A DNA stretch of 64,000 nucleotides from Xanthobacteraceae bacterium. Its GTDB lineage: Bacteria; Pseudomonadota; Alphaproteobacteria; Rhizobiales; Xanthobacteraceae. The position numbers were made by a program, and so were the translations under genes. The notes under the pieces were generated by a model that saw only the letters and a list, made by a program, of their open reading frames with translations, did no database searches and had not been told where the DNA came from. The stretch is from NCBI GenBank assembly GCA_019635585.1, contig JAHBZE010000002.1, positions 496,001 through 560,000 on the forward strand. The letters are read 5' to 3'. This document shows, one piece after another, positions 64,000 to 64,000 of the stretch (within the stretch, counting starts at the first letter, position 1; each line of letters starts with the position of its first letter).

Positions 64000-64000
64000 C

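Overview
The window is chromosomal DNA from an alphaproteobacterium, most likely a member of the Hyphomicrobiales near the Bradyrhizobium/Xanthobacteraceae group. Supporting signs are the high GC content, an F1F0-ATPase zeta-subunit gene, the purC-purS-purQ-purL order, a CckA hybrid kinase, an alphaproteobacterial SOS box (GTTC-N7-GTTC) upstream of recA, a rhizobial-type intergenic palindrome, and a flagellar cluster carrying alphaproteobacterial motility genes (MotE-like, DUF6468-like). Genes are closely packed. I see no rRNA, tRNA, insertion sequence, prophage or CRISPR array.

Layout. 1-1.4 kb: the end of an MFS transporter and a BcsS-like secreted protein. 1.5-6.2 kb: pcaB-pcaD-pcaC of the protocatechuate branch of the beta-ketoadipate pathway, a flavodoxin-like reductase, and a convergent PobR-like AraC regulator. 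6.3-11.8 kb: a tiny Gln/Gly-rich protein and a complete Liv-type ABC transporter (permeases H and M, ATPases G and F, binding protein), which may import an aromatic acid or amino acid. 11.8-16.6 kb: CcdA, a P1-family peptidase, a DadA-like oxidase, a BASS-family transporter and ribulose-phosphate 3-epimerase. 16.7-24.5 kb: purine synthesis (purB, purC, purS, purQ, purL), the ATPase zeta subunit, a Gln-rich SH3 protein, BolA and a monothiol glutaredoxin. 24.5-34.9 kb: rpsD, murI, a TrmJ-DUF559 fusion, icd, alaS, a YeiH-type transporter and recA. 35-43.4 kb: GMC oxidoreductase, aldehyde dehydrogenase, GFA protein, small secreted proteins, thioesterase, SLC13 transporter, SDR and a kappa-class isomerase.

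43.4-61.3 kb holds motility genes in four divergent transcription units: flgB-flgC-fliE-fliQ-fliR-flhB followed by cckA; fliO-fliP; fliL-fliM-DUF6468-motE-TPR protein; and flgF-flgG-flgA-flgH. A full CtrA-type site precedes flgB, paired GTTAAC motifs precede fliL, and a sigma-54-type promoter precedes flgF. CckA is the kinase that feeds CtrA, so the regulator lies next to genes it probably controls. 61.4-64 kb has a small orphan gene, a DAO-family oxidoreductase, a 496-bp structured non-coding stretch with a strong promoter, and two small membrane proteins.

The least explained parts are a pair of tandem hairpins at 26.27-26.43 kb that supply the end of the TrmJ-DUF559 gene, that fusion itself, the AMIN-like/TPR giant in the fliL operon, and the promoter-led structured region at 62.97-63.34 kb.
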